A stretch of DNA of 64,000 bases from Collinsella sp. (GCA_019413925.1 DXMY01000026.1:28682-92681), one strand, 5' to 3'; positions 49,835 to 58,880 are shown, counted from the first letter of the stretch. Numbers and translations are program-made. Notes: a model not told the origin generated them from the letters alone.

Positions 49835-51616
49835 TTACTCGTTGAGTAGCCTTACGGCCTCGGCGGCCATGTTCTCGACCGTCATGCCGTTCTGAGCGAG
49901 CAACTCGTTGGGGTCGTAGCGGTCGGGGAAGCCCTTGGCGATGCCAAAAGTGCGCGTGCGCACGGGCGTGCAGGCCAAGTAGCACGCGACGCGTTCGCCC
50001 CAACCGCCGTCCAAGATGCCGTCCTCGAGGGTGACGACAACGCGATGCTCGGCGGCAAGGCTGTCGAGGAACTCGCGGTCAAGCTCGGTTGCAAAGCGAG
50101 GGTTGACGAGCGTGGCCTCGATACCGTATTCGGCTGCCAAGCGGTTTGCCACGCGCTCGCCCAGCTCAAAGAAATCGCCGAGCGCGAGCACGGCCACGTC
50201 GCGGCCCTGGCGCACCACGTTGTAGCGCGCGATACCGTAATCGGCGTCCTCGGCAGGCGCCAAGTCGGGGCGGCTTACCAGGCCAATGCCGGGCACGCGA
50301 ATCGCCACAGGATGCTCGCGATGGTCGAGCGACCAGCTCAGCATGGATAGATATTCCTCCATGCAGGCCGGCGCCAGGTAGCGCATGTTGGGAAGACCGC
50401 CCAGCATGGAAATATCAAAGAACGAGAGATGCGTCTCGGATGTGGTGCCAAAGATCGACGCGCCAAATACCAGGATGGTTGCGGGGGCGTCGTTGAGGCA
50501 CAGGTCGTGCCACAGTTCGTCGTAGGCGCGCTGCAAAAACGTGCCGTACACACCAAAGACTGGCTTGGCGCCCGAGCGCGCAAGCGCGGTGGCAAAGGTC
50601 ACGGCGTGTTCCTCGGCAATGCCCACATCGACGAACTGTTTGCCGGCGGCAGCGCGAAGCTCGGGTGTAAAGCCCATGATGTAGGGTGTGGCGGCCGTGA
50701 TGCCCACGACCTGTGGATCGCACTCGATGACGGCACTGAGCGCCTCGCCCGTAATGTCGGCATAGGTGCGCGGCGCAGGCTCGCTCGGATGGCCCGGGCA
50801 GAGCTTGCGCCCAGTCGCCATGTCAAACGGACCCACGTGGTGCCAGCGCTCGGGGTCGCTCTGGGCTGGCTCAAAGCCCTTGCCCTTGGCGGTCGAGACG
50901 TGCAGCACGATGGGGTGATCGATATCGCGCAGCTCCTGCAGCGCGTCGACGAGGGCCAACACATCGTTGCCGGCGTCTAAATAGCGGTAGTCGAGCCCCA
51001 TCGCGCGGAAAACGTTGCGCCTGCAGGTGCCGTTGCTGGCGCGCAGCTCGGCCAGATTGCGATACAGGCCACCGTGGTTTTCAGCGATGGACTGGTCGTT
51101 GTCATTGACGACGATGATCAAGTTGCTGTCGAGCTCGGCGGCATTGTTAAAGCCCTCAAACGCCAGACCGCCCGAAAGCGAACCGTCGCCAATGATGGTG
51201 ATGACGTTGTACGTATCGCCCGCCAGGTCACGAGCGTGCGCCAGGCCGCAGCCCAGGCTCACCGACGTGGAGGTATGGCCCATGGCGAACAGGTCGTGCT
51301 CGGACTCGTCGGGATTGGCAAAGCCAGAAGCCTCACCATAACGCTCCGGATCGATATAAGTGTACGCGCGCCCGGTCAGCGCCTTGTGGGCGTAGGTCTG
51401 GTGCGAAACGTCAAAGACAATCTTGTCGATGGGGGAGTTAAATACGCGATGAAGCGCAACCGTAAGCTCAACGACGCCCAAGTTGGGGGCAACGTGCCCG
51501 CCGACGGCGGCGGAGCTTTCGAGGATGGCGTGGCGAATCTCGCCGCAGAGCTGCGGGAGCTCGGCGCGATTAAGAGCCTTGACGTCCTCGGGCGTTGTCG
51601 TTTGCGTAAGCAGCAT
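49835..51616 (-). CDS. dxs: 1-deoxy-D-xylulose-5-phosphate synthase-like enzyme
   Basis: A 593-residue thiamine-diphosphate enzyme of the DXS family, somewhat shorter than the usual 620. Segments include HVAPNLGVVELTVALHRVF, FDVSHQTYAHKALTGR, the TPP-binding GDGSLSGGLAFEGFNNA to NDND, and the transketolase-like VDVGIAEEHAVTFATALA. DXS condenses pyruvate and glyceraldehyde phosphate for isoprenoid, thiamine and pyridoxal synthesis. The DVSHQTY and SIAENHGGLY variants (rather than DVGHQAY and SISPNVG) suggest a divergent clade; a second, canonical DXS could exist elsewhere. Confidence 0.8.
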   Translation of the reverse strand: MLLTQTTTPEDVKALNRAELPQLCGEIRHAILESSAAVGGHVAPNLGVVELTVALHRVFNSPIDKIVFDVSHQTYAHKALTGRAYTYIDPERYGEASGFANPDESEHDLFAMGHTSTSVSLGCGLAHARDLAGDTYNVITIIGDGSLSGGLAFEGFNNAAELDSNLIIVVNDNDQSIAENHGGLYRNLAELRASNGTCRRNVFRAMGLDYRYLDAGNDVLALVDALQELRDIDHPIVLHVSTAKGKGFEPAQSDPERWHHVGPFDMATGRKLCPGHPSEPAPRTYADITGEALSAVIECDPQVVGITAATPYIMGFTPELRAAAGKQFVDVGIAEEHAVTFATALARSGAKPVFGVYGTFLQRAYDELWHDLCLNDAPATILVFGASIFGTTSETHLSFFDISMLGGLPNMRYLAPACMEEYLSMLSWSLDHREHPVAIRVPGIGLVSRPDLAPAEDADYGIARYNVVRQGRDVAVLALGDFFELGERVANRLAAEYGIEATLVNPRFATELDREFLDSLAAEHRVVVTLEDGILDGGWGERVACYLACTPVRTRTFGIAKGFPDRYDPNELLAQNGMTVENMAAEAVRLLNE

Positions 51617-51844
51617 CGTTGTGGGTTACTCCATGCGAATCGAGCGCCGGCGCTCCCTCGGCCGGCACAATTGCACAAGACAGTCTCGCACATTTTGGCG
51701 TTTGATATGTGACGGCGGCGCGGTAATTCGCCAACTGGCGGGGCAAAACGTTTTGTCCGATGCCATACTGATGTGTTCCATGATGTTTTTATCGATTGTG
51801 CACAGGCCGTGGCTTGTCGCCGTGGGCCGCTGGAAGGAGGCAGC

Positions 51845-52381
51845 ATGTCCGATACCGTTCGTGCCGAGAAAATCGCGCGCGAAGTAGACCATGCTGCCCG
51901 TCAACTGGCACAGGCGGGCCGCTTGGGCCTGACGCGCGAGTTTATCCAGCATGGTGACGTGACGGTGTATGCGCATGTGACCTCGGTCGCGCGGGCAAGC
52001 CTGTCCTTTGCCGAGCGCCTGGGCCGTGCTGGCATTTCGGTCGACCGCGCCTCGCTGCTGCGCGGAGCCCTGTTACACGATTACTTTCTCTACGATTGGC
52101 ACGATCCCGATCCGAGCCATCGACTGCATGGCTTTCGCCACCCGTTTTTTGCCCTGGCGCGTGCGGAGGAAGATTTTGAGCTGACGCCGCGCGAGCGGAA
52201 TATTATCGTGCGGCATATGTTTCCACTGGTGCCGGTGCCGCCGACGTGTCGTGAGGCATGGATTGTGTGCCTGGCAGACAAATGGTGCGCGCTGCGCGAG
52301 ACAGTTGCCGGCCGTCTGCCGCGCAAGGACGAGGTTGACGATGGCGCGAATAGCGAATCGAGCGAAAAGAGGAGAGGGTAG
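51845..52381 (+). CDS. HD-domain phosphohydrolase-like protein
   Basis: A 178-residue HD-superfamily protein: VYAHVTSVARAS supplies the first histidine, LLRGALLHDYFLYDW the HD pair, and IIVRHMFPL a later histidine. The HD fold hydrolyses phosphate esters or nucleotides. GGAAGGAGGCAGC precedes ATG 51845. It is adjacent to the CmpB membrane protein gene, 3 nt away, so both are probably co-transcribed. Confidence 0.8.
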   Translation: MSDTVRAEKIAREVDHAARQLAQAGRLGLTREFIQHGDVTVYAHVTSVARASLSFAERLGRAGISVDRASLLRGALLHDYFLYDWHDPDPSHRLHGFRHPFFALARAEEDFELTPRERNIIVRHMFPLVPVPPTCREAWIVCLADKWCALRETVAGRLPRKDEVDDGANSESSEKRRG

Positions 52382-52384
52382 ACG

Positions 52385-53404
52385 GTGGAAACCGCGATCG
52401 ATATGGCGTTTGGCGGCGCGACGCTTGCCGCCTGCCCGCTCTCGGCACTGGTGCTCTCGTTTGCCTTTTACGGGTTTTGCGGCTGGGCATGGGAGTCGAC
52501 AGTATGCGCCATGCTCAACCAAGGACGCTTCGCCAACAGCGGATTCTTACTGGGGCCGTGTTGTCCTATCTATGGTGTGGGCGGCATAGCCTGCTGGCTT
52601 TTGCTGCGCGGAATTCCGGATGCCTCGAGCCAGTTTGTCGCCGCGGCGCTTGTGTGCAGCGTAATCGAGTACAGTGTGGGCCTCCTATTGGAAAAGACAA
52701 CAGGCGCTCGCTTTTGGGACTATTCGCACCTGCCGTTTAACCTACACGGACGCATCTGCCTGTACTGGGCTTGCGCGTTTGGCTTGGGTGCGTTGTGCAT
52801 TTGCCGTTTAGTGGAGCCGGCATTGCTGGGGCTGCTTGGCCATCTGCCGGTGCTGATTGTGCGGCTGTCCGCCTTTATCGTCGCGGTCGCGATGATGGTC
52901 GACGCGGTGTGCTCTTTGGCCAGCTGGCGCCGCCTGTCCGATCAGCTTGAGCGTGTGCGCGCCGACCTTGCCGACCGCATCAATGAGTCGCTTGCCGATG
53001 CCTCCGACTCCATGCTCGAACGCATTCCCGATTCGACGATTGACTCGGTGGCGCAGACGCACATCCGTAGCCGTGCCGTTAACGCGTGGCTGGCCGAGCT
53101 GGGCGACGCGGCGCTCGATGCCCTTCGTGAGAAGGCTTCGATGCCGACGTTTATCTCGGATGGTGCTCGCGGCCTGGCACTCGCTGCCCGCCGCGTGGCC
53201 GATGCCGCGCCGAGCATGCCGCGTCCGTCGCTCAGTCGTCGCCTTGCCGGCAAGCGCATGAGCCGTCCGGTGCCGAGTGTGTCACTCAGCCGCCGCGACC
53301 TACGCTTCTTTAACGCCTTCCCGCGTCTGCGCATCAATCGCTACGAGGGCGTCATCCGAGCTACCGACCTCCGCGACCGCGCCCACGAGCTGTTTCGGCG
53401 CTAA
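52385..53404 (+). CDS. CmpB-type membrane protein (putative ABC-transporter type IV)
   Basis: A 339-residue protein. Residues about 15-180 hold five membrane helices with GRFANSGFLLGPCCPIYGVG, VGLLLEKTTGARFWDYS and PFNLHGRICL, the signature of the PF06541 family. The cytoplasmic tail (190-339) is charged and partly helical. GTG start 7 nt after GGAGAGGG. No ATPase partner is present, so transport is unproven. The HD gene upstream may give a functional clue. Confidence 0.8.
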   Translation: METAIDMAFGGATLAACPLSALVLSFAFYGFCGWAWESTVCAMLNQGRFANSGFLLGPCCPIYGVGGIACWLLLRGIPDASSQFVAAALVCSVIEYSVGLLLEKTTGARFWDYSHLPFNLHGRICLYWACAFGLGALCICRLVEPALLGLLGHLPVLIVRLSAFIVAVAMMVDAVCSLASWRRLSDQLERVRADLADRINESLADASDSMLERIPDSTIDSVAQTHIRSRAVNAWLAELGDAALDALREKASMPTFISDGARGLALAARRVADAAPSMPRPSLSRRLAGKRMSRPVPSVSLSRRDLRFFNAFPRLRINRYEGVIRATDLRDRAHELFRR

Positions 53405-53436
53405 GAGCTGGAGTCGTAGAGGCGCCTTGCAAGTGC

Positions 53437-53578
53437 GTGTTTCCTAGGGAAGTCACCTTATCGCTCTGCCCAATCGTGATTTCCCTAGGGAAAACACGCT
53501 ACTGCCGTCGCCGACTGTGATTCCCCTAGGGAAAACACACTAAAGAGTTTCTAGCCGTGATTCCCCTAGGGGAAACAC
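53437..53578. repeat. Palindrome array, copy 1 (four units, 40-bp period)
   Basis: Four 20-22-bp near-palindromes built on GTGATTCCCCTAGGGGAATC centre on CTAG: 53437-53456, 53476-53497, 53517-53538, 53557-53578. Starts are 39, 41 and 40 bp apart. The 18-19-nt spacers, such as GCTACTGCCGTCGCCGACT, recur in the same order in copy 2 downstream of the gene. No gene is seen in 53405-53810. Confidence 0.9.
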
Positions 53579-53810
53579 GTTTGAACTGAGGCTACGAGGC
53601 GTCATTGATGCCAGGGGCCTAGAGAGGGCAAGGAAACTGCCGCCTGCACCTCGAGGACAACCGTTCACCGGGCGACGTAGTTGCGGTGCGCGCCGGGATG
53701 ACGTCTTTGACCTGCGGCGTCAAGCAGTACGTCAAGCTTTTGGTCAGTTAATGGCAAGAGATTGGCAAGGTGCCCTTTGGTTATGCTGCCTCTATTGGGA
53801 GGTGGCTTTC

Positions 53811-54791
53811 GTGAGGAATACCAGCGCACGGCAAAGGATTGAAGAACAGCTTGATGGGGCGGAGCGCTTGCAGCGTTGTCTAGTGCCCAAAACCAGGGCG
53901 GATCGCGAAGCACTTCGTCGCGCCGTAGCGGCAGGGGTGGCCGTGCGTCCGTTTAGCGGGATGTTCATGCGCGCCTCTACGTGGGATGCGCTCAAGACGA
54001 GTCCACGCGTTCGTTGGCGCTATGTTCAAAATACGTTTCTCGACGAGCACCCTGACGAGGCCGTCTGCTCCTTTTCTGCTGCGCTTGACCATGGACTTTG
54101 GGTTTCGAAGAAATATCTGGACACGATTCATCTTGTAGCTAGCGGGCGCTCGCATGGTAGGTGCGGTACGGGAATCCATCGGCATGAGTGCCCTCTAAAT
54201 GAGATCGAGCTAAACGGCACCGTGAAACGAACGACGCTAGAACGGACGGTGCTCGACTGCTCACTTGTTGCTTCTTTTGAAGACGGTCTGGCTATAGCTG
54301 ATAGCGCCCTGCGGTTCTGCAAGCTTGATATCCAAAAGTATCGCGACTATGTTGAAACGCTGGCGCGATGTCGCTCTGGGGCCTTGTGCGCTGAGATGGT
54401 AGCGCGCTATGCCGATGGCGCTTCGGAGAGCGGCGGCGAATCCATCGTGCGCGGATTGATTATCGCGCTGGGTTACCTTCCTCCGACCATGTTGCAAGCC
54501 GAGTTTGTTGACCCGATCGATGGCGGTGCGATTCGTGCCGATATGTACTACGAGTTGCCGAATGGGATTCGCTTAATTATTGAGGTCGATGGTTTTGGCA
54601 AATACGTTGGTGCGGACGGCCTGGGAAAAGAGATGCAAAGGCGCTTGGTTGCAGAGCGTCAACGAGAGTCGCACATTACGGCTCTGGGCATTCCGGTCAT
54701 GAGGGTGCAATTTAGTCGCGTGTACGAGGACGGTTATCTCGAACACCTACTGAGGCGTTTCGGTGTGCCAAAAGTCGCTCCTCATATGTAG
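53811..54791 (+). CDS. AbiEi/DUF559-like protein flanked by palindrome arrays
   Basis: A 326-residue protein. The N-terminal part (residues about 15-110, with RLQRCLVPKTRADREALRRA and MRASTWDALK) resembles the winged-helix region of AbiEi-type proteins. The C-terminal 100 residues have the pattern of a Vsr/DUF559-like nuclease fold: IRADMYYELPNGIRLIIEVD, later RQRESHITALGIPVMRVQFS. The E-x-D in IIEVDG is a plausible metal site. No toxin partner is adjacent. GTG 53811 follows GGGAGG; an ATG at 53751 has no ribosome-binding site. The gene is AT-richer than its neighbours and bounded by direct repeats, which suggests a mobile cassette. Nuclease activity is inferred. Confidence 0.65.
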   Translation: MRNTSARQRIEEQLDGAERLQRCLVPKTRADREALRRAVAAGVAVRPFSGMFMRASTWDALKTSPRVRWRYVQNTFLDEHPDEAVCSFSAALDHGLWVSKKYLDTIHLVASGRSHGRCGTGIHRHECPLNEIELNGTVKRTTLERTVLDCSLVASFEDGLAIADSALRFCKLDIQKYRDYVETLARCRSGALCAEMVARYADGASESGGESIVRGLIIALGYLPPTMLQAEFVDPIDGGAIRADMYYELPNGIRLIIEVDGFGKYVGADGLGKEMQRRLVAERQRESHITALGIPVMRVQFSRVYEDGYLEHLLRRFGVPKVAPHM

Positions 54792-54864
54792 TGTTGGGCA
54801 GTGGAGGAGATGCTGTTAAGGGTTGTTTTGCGTGGTATGGCTTTTTGACATGGTCGTCAGCTTC

Positions 54865-55003
54865 GTTTTCCTTAAGGGGGCGTCACCCTGCTCCGCCCAG
54901 GTGTGATCTCCCTAGGGAAAACACGCTACTGCCGACGCCGACTGTGATTCCCTTAGGGAAAACACGCTAAAGAGCTCCTAGCCGTGTTTCCCCTAGGGGA
55001 ATC
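54865..55003. repeat. Palindrome array, copy 2 (four units)
   Basis: Units at 54865-54886 (degenerate, GTTTTCCTTAAGGGGGCGTC), 54901-54922, 54942-54963 and 54982-55003. The last, GTGTTTCCCCTAGGGGAATC plus AC, is nearly a perfect palindrome. Spacers match copy 1 in order and orientation, so the gene between is flanked by direct repeats of about 140 bp. Confidence 0.88.
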
Positions 55004-55260
55004 ACGGACGAATCTGATGCGGAGTCTGCCTTGGGACTGCCTTGCCTCTGCATATAGCTGATTTGAAATGCGGGCATAGATGGCCTCTTGATTTACGTAT
55101 TTCCCGTTCGTTTCGCGCCCGTTGCCGCTCCGTTTCCAAGATTGCGGCGCCGTTTCCATTCGACAACGCCGCGTTTAACAACGCTGTATCTGGTCTACAC
55201 CAGTTGCCCCTCGGCCGCATTATGGGCGCCGACAACGTTTATGCGATCAAGGGGGAGCGA

Positions 55261-56538
55261 ATGTACGATACGGGATCGACAACGTTTATGCTCATCTGCA
55301 CCATGCTCGTGTTTTTAATGACACCGGGTCTGGCGTTTTTCTATGGCGGCCTGTCCAGGCGCAAAAATGTCATCAACACCATGCTTATGTGCTTTGGCGC
55401 CATTGGTCTGGTTGGTGTGCTGTGGATTGTTGCCGGCTGGTCGCTGGCCTACGGCGGCGACGGTTCCAGCCCGCTTATTGGAGGCCTTGACCAGCTGCTG
55501 TGCCTGCCGGTGCTCAACCAGGTGCTGCAGGCGGCTGAGGGCAATGCCGCGGACGGTGCCGTCTATCCTCAGATTATCAACATCGCCTTTCAGATGGCAT
55601 TTGCCATGATTACTGCCGCTATCGTCACGGGCAGCCTAGCCGGCCGCGTTAAGTTTGGTGCCATGACGGCTTTCCTGGGCATTTGGCTGCTTGTGGTCTA
55701 TGCGCCGCTCGCCCACATGGTCTGGGGCGGCGAGGGCTCCTTTATCGGCGACGTCATCGGCGCGCTCGACTTTGCCGGCGGCGACGTGGTGCACATTTCG
55801 TCCGGTCTTACGGGCCTGATTCTCTGCTTAATGCTCGGCCGTCGTCGCGGCTTTGGCATGGTGAGCTACCGTCCACATAACGTGCCGTTTGTGGCGCTGG
55901 GCGCCGGTCTGCTTTGGTTTGGCTGGTTTGGCTTTAACGGCGGCAGCGAGTTCAAGGCCGATGCCGTGGCGGCGCTTGCCATCCTCAACACTGTGACGGC
56001 CAGCGCGGCGGGCATGGTCTCGTGGCTTGTCGTCGAGCGCGTGCACACCGGTCGCCCCACGCTGGTGGGCACCAGCACCGGTTTGGTCGCGGGCCTCGTG
56101 GTGGTCACGCCGGGCGCGGGCTTTGTCGAGCCGTGGGCAGCGCTGGTCATGGGCCTGATCGTGTCTCCCGTCTGCTACTTGGACATCAGTCATCTCAAGA
56201 CCAGGTTTGGCTACGACGATGCGCTCGACGCGTTCGGTTGTCACGGTATCGGCGGCATCTTGGGCGGCGTGCTCACGGGCCTGTTCTGCGTGCCGGAGCT
56301 TTCGTGGACCGGTAAGGGTGGCCTGTTCTACACGGGCGACGTGTCGCTGCTCGTCTCGCAGATTTTGGGCATTGTGGTGACGGTCGTTATTGTGCTGGTG
56401 CTCGACTTGGTGATCGCGGCGGTAGTCAAGGCACTGTTCCATGGCAGCCTGCGCGTGGACGAGGCCGACGAGGCGTTGGGCCTGGATGCGAGTCAGCACG
56501 GCGAGAGCGCGTATCCTTCTTTCTCCGGACTTGACTAA
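55261..56538 (+). CDS. amtB: Ammonium transporter
   Basis: A 425-residue Amt/Rh transporter with eleven expected membrane helices. The pore histidines lie in GDVVHISSGLTGL and FGCHGIGGILGG, and LAFFYGGLSRRKNV is the family signature near the N-terminus. It imports ammonium at low concentration. ATG 55261 follows GGGGGAGCGA; the upstream frame overlaps AT-rich non-coding sequence. The glnK gene follows, which is the standard pairing. Confidence 0.94.
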   Translation: MYDTGSTTFMLICTMLVFLMTPGLAFFYGGLSRRKNVINTMLMCFGAIGLVGVLWIVAGWSLAYGGDGSSPLIGGLDQLLCLPVLNQVLQAAEGNAADGAVYPQIINIAFQMAFAMITAAIVTGSLAGRVKFGAMTAFLGIWLLVVYAPLAHMVWGGEGSFIGDVIGALDFAGGDVVHISSGLTGLILCLMLGRRRGFGMVSYRPHNVPFVALGAGLLWFGWFGFNGGSEFKADAVAALAILNTVTASAAGMVSWLVVERVHTGRPTLVGTSTGLVAGLVVVTPGAGFVEPWAALVMGLIVSPVCYLDISHLKTRFGYDDALDAFGCHGIGGILGGVLTGLFCVPELSWTGKGGLFYTGDVSLLVSQILGIVVTVVIVLVLDLVIAAVVKALFHGSLRVDEADEALGLDASQHGESAYPSFSGLD

Positions 56539-56542
56539 CGGC

Positions 56543-56635
56543 TTCCCCAGGCACCGCACCTCGGCCTTCAATCGTCGTTTGCGTACCTTAAGTACGCGGC
56601 ACTCCTCTTTCAGGCCGATCTGCGGCACTTGGGAA
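56543..56635. repeat. Nested hairpin in the amtB-glnK interval
   Basis: TTCCCCAGGCACCGCACCTC (56543-56562), continuing into GGCCT, pairs imperfectly with AGGCCGATCTGCGGCACTTG (56612-56631) plus GGAA. The inner stem is GCGTAC/GTACGC (56581-56597). The sequence GGTCTGTGGCACCTGGAAAA (56680-56699) repeats the right arm once more. The outer pairing approaches the amtB stop codon. Confidence 0.65.
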
Positions 56636-56752
56636 ACCTGCTAAGACCTGTTAGTTGCACTTATCTGATCTACAAGGTTGGTCTGTGGCACCTGGAAAAC
56701 CCGTGCCATGTGAAGGACAATCAATTTCTTTTATTGAAGAGAGGAATTCACT

Positions 56753-57091
56753 ATGAAGAAGATTACGGCGATTGTTCGTGCCGAGAAGCTTGAGGTTCTT
56801 AAAGACGCGCTGTTTGCTGCTGATGTTCGCGGTATGACTATCAACCAGGTGCAGGGCTGCGGTGCACAGCATGGCTGGAAGGAATACGTGCGCGGCAACG
56901 AGCTGCTTGTCAACACGATCCCTAAAGTGCAGTTCACCCTTATCTGCGCCGATGAGCACGTCGATGGCATTGTCGACATCGTCTGCAACGCCGCCCGCAC
57001 CGGTGCCGTTGGAGATGGCAAGATCTGGGTCGAGCCGGTCGAGGAAGTTATCCGCATCCGTACCGGCGAACACGGCCCTTCTGCGGTGTAG
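56753..57091 (+). CDS. glnK: PII nitrogen-regulatory protein lacking the uridylylation tyrosine
   Basis: A 112-residue PII protein that gates the adjacent ammonium transporter in response to 2-oxoglutarate and adenylates. The T-loop reads WKEYVRGNELLVNTIPK. The E. coli counterpart RGAEYVVDFLPK has Tyr51, which is Leu here, so GlnD-type uridylylation at that residue is impossible. The C-terminal EVIRIRTGEHG is typical. AGAGAGGAATTCACT precedes the start. Confidence 0.93.
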   Translation: MKKITAIVRAEKLEVLKDALFAADVRGMTINQVQGCGAQHGWKEYVRGNELLVNTIPKVQFTLICADEHVDGIVDIVCNAARTGAVGDGKIWVEPVEEVIRIRTGEHGPSAV

Positions 57092-57108
57092 GACAATCTT
57101 TCGACTGA

Positions 57109-57140
57109 CGGGCGCGCCTCTCTTGGGGCGCGCCCGTTCT
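57109..57140 (+). terminator. amtB-glnK terminator
   Basis: CGGGCGCGCC and GGCGCGCCCG form a 10-bp GC stem with an 8-nt loop, followed by TTCTCGTCT. Confidence 0.75.
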
Positions 57141-57178
57141 CGTCTACAATATCGTGCAGACGAAGGAGAGGCGTGCCC

Positions 57179-58036
57179 ATGATCAAGATGTTTGCGAGCG
57201 ACTTAGACGGAACGCTGCTGAACGCCCTGCACGAGGCGGATGGGACCATCCGCCGTGCCATCCGCGAGCTGACCGAGGCTGGCCTGCATGTGGTTCCCGC
57301 GACCGGACGCTCGACGCTGCCGATCGGCGAGCATGGCTTTACGGGCCTGGCGCTTGACGCTTGCTGCTCCAACGGATCCATCGTGCGCGACAGCCATGGC
57401 GAGGTGCTCAAGACCTGGACTATCGACCCGCAGATTACCGAGGAGCTGCTCAAGGAGTTTCCGGATATCTGTTTTGACTGCTCCACGCCCGATGGAATGT
57501 TCTCGAGCGGTTCGTTCGAGATGCACCAGGCGGGCTTTAAAAAGGACAGTCCTATCAAGCGCATCGTGATGCGCGGTATGCGTGCGCGTGGCGGGTATCA
57601 CGAGGAGCAGTATTTCGACCAGTCGATCGGTGACATCCTGCGTCATGACGTGTGCAAGATCAACTGCCGCGTGACCTCGCCTGAGCTGGAGCGCGACCTT
57701 AAGGCATATTTGGCTGAGCGCTCGGACCGTGTGGTCAACGCGCCGTTTGATCCGGTGATGTTTGAGATCACGGACGTGGCGTGCAACAAGGGCGAGAGTG
57801 TGGCTTGGCTGGCGGGCTACTACGGTATTGCCGAGGACGAGGTCGCGGTCTATGGCGACGGCGGCAACGACATTGCCATGCTCAAGCGTTTCCGCCACAG
57901 CTACGCGACCAAAAACGGCAGTGACGCGGCCAAGGCCGCCGCGAGCGCGACTATCGGCAGCTGCATGGTCCACGCCGTTCCCAAACACATGCTCGCCACC
58001 ATGCATAAGCAGAACTCCCGCACCGTCATCGAATAA
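57179..58036 (+). CDS. HAD-superfamily Cof-type phosphatase
   Basis: A 285-residue Cof/YbiV-like HAD hydrolase. Motif I is FASDLDGTLLN, motif II lies near PATGRSTLP, and motif IV is VYGDGGNDIAML. The type IIB cap occupies residues about 85-200. Likely dephosphorylates a sugar phosphate or cofactor. The ATG at 57179 is preceded by GAAGGAGAGG; a GTG two codons earlier is less likely. Confidence 0.88.
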   Translation: MIKMFASDLDGTLLNALHEADGTIRRAIRELTEAGLHVVPATGRSTLPIGEHGFTGLALDACCSNGSIVRDSHGEVLKTWTIDPQITEELLKEFPDICFDCSTPDGMFSSGSFEMHQAGFKKDSPIKRIVMRGMRARGGYHEEQYFDQSIGDILRHDVCKINCRVTSPELERDLKAYLAERSDRVVNAPFDPVMFEITDVACNKGESVAWLAGYYGIAEDEVAVYGDGGNDIAMLKRFRHSYATKNGSDAAKAAASATIGSCMVHAVPKHMLATMHKQNSRTVIE

Positions 58037-58038
58037 TG

Positions 58039-58063
58039 TGACAAAGGGACAGTCCCTTTGTCA
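58039..58063. terminator. 12-bp perfect palindromic hairpin
   Basis: TGACAAAGGGAC and GTCCCTTTGTCA are separated by one base, directly behind the HAD stop codon. The AAAGGGACAG core resembles the family-3 repeats. Confidence 0.7.
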
Positions 58064-58157
58064 TATCCAAAATATTGCCTTTACGTGTTGATGCACGCGG
58101 TGTGCAATAATACTCGCACTGTGCAATAGCGCACAGGCTGAGTAACAAGGAGGACGC

Positions 58158-58868
58158 TTGTCCCAGCTCGAGAAATGCGATCGCCGGTCCCTTCGCTCGC
58201 AGCGTGCCCTTCGCCAGGCACTCGCCAGCGAGCTTGCGGAGAGCGGCGACCTTTCGCGCATTAATGTCGCGTCGCTCACCGAGCGCGCTGGCCTTACGCG
58301 CCGCACGTTCTATTCGCACTACCGCGATATTCCCGACTTTATCAATCAAATCGAGGACGGCTTGCTGGCCGAGATCCGTGAGCGCATTGAGCTCATCACC
58401 GCAGCTCAGCTGCCCGATCTCTATCACAACATAGATGAGCTCGAGCCGGCGCCCGGTTCGGTTGAGCTGCTGCGTTATCTTGCGGCCAACCGCGACTTAA
58501 TCGGTGCGCTGTTGGGTCCGGGCGGCGACCAGGCCTTCATTAAAAGGATCATCGACACCGCTCGTGAGGCTGTGGTGCCGCGTGCGCAGACGGGCATTTT
58601 GGGCCTGGCGCTGGGCACGTTCTTTGACTACTACGTCACCTACGTCGTGAGTGCCGAGGTCGGCATGATTCAGCGCTGGTTTGAGCGCGGGCTCACCGAA
58701 TCGCCCGAGGCCATGGCGCGCATTATGACGGTGCTCGCTTTTGTGCGCCCTGGTGATCTGTATGGCCAACCCATCGATATCAACGTGCCGGAATACGGCA
58801 TGAAGTTATTGAATTTGCAGCTCGAGGACGCGGCCGACACCGCCGCAGCCGTCGACTCCAACAACTAA
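58158..58868 (+). CDS. TetR-family regulator
   Basis: A 236-residue regulator. The N-terminal helix-turn-helix is RINVASLTERAGLTRRTFYS. The C-terminal ligand domain resembles the TetR_C_33/dihydroxyacetone-kinase regulator type. The start is TTG at 58158, 5 nt after AAGGAGG. It lies 12 nt before the giant activase gene and is probably co-transcribed, so it may regulate that operon. Confidence 0.88.
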   Translation: MSQLEKCDRRSLRSQRALRQALASELAESGDLSRINVASLTERAGLTRRTFYSHYRDIPDFINQIEDGLLAEIRERIELITAAQLPDLYHNIDELEPAPGSVELLRYLAANRDLIGALLGPGGDQAFIKRIIDTAREAVVPRAQTGILGLALGTFFDYYVTYVVSAEVGMIQRWFERGLTESPEAMARIMTVLAFVRPGDLYGQPIDINVPEYGMKLLNLQLEDAADTAAAVDSNN

Positions 58869-58880
58869 GAGGAGAGACAG

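Noticed and set aside
53437..53578. Palindrome array as a small CRISPR array
   Set aside because: Repeats are perfect or near-perfect palindromes of 22 bp with 18-19-nt spacers; spacers recur in the second array, and no cas genes are present.
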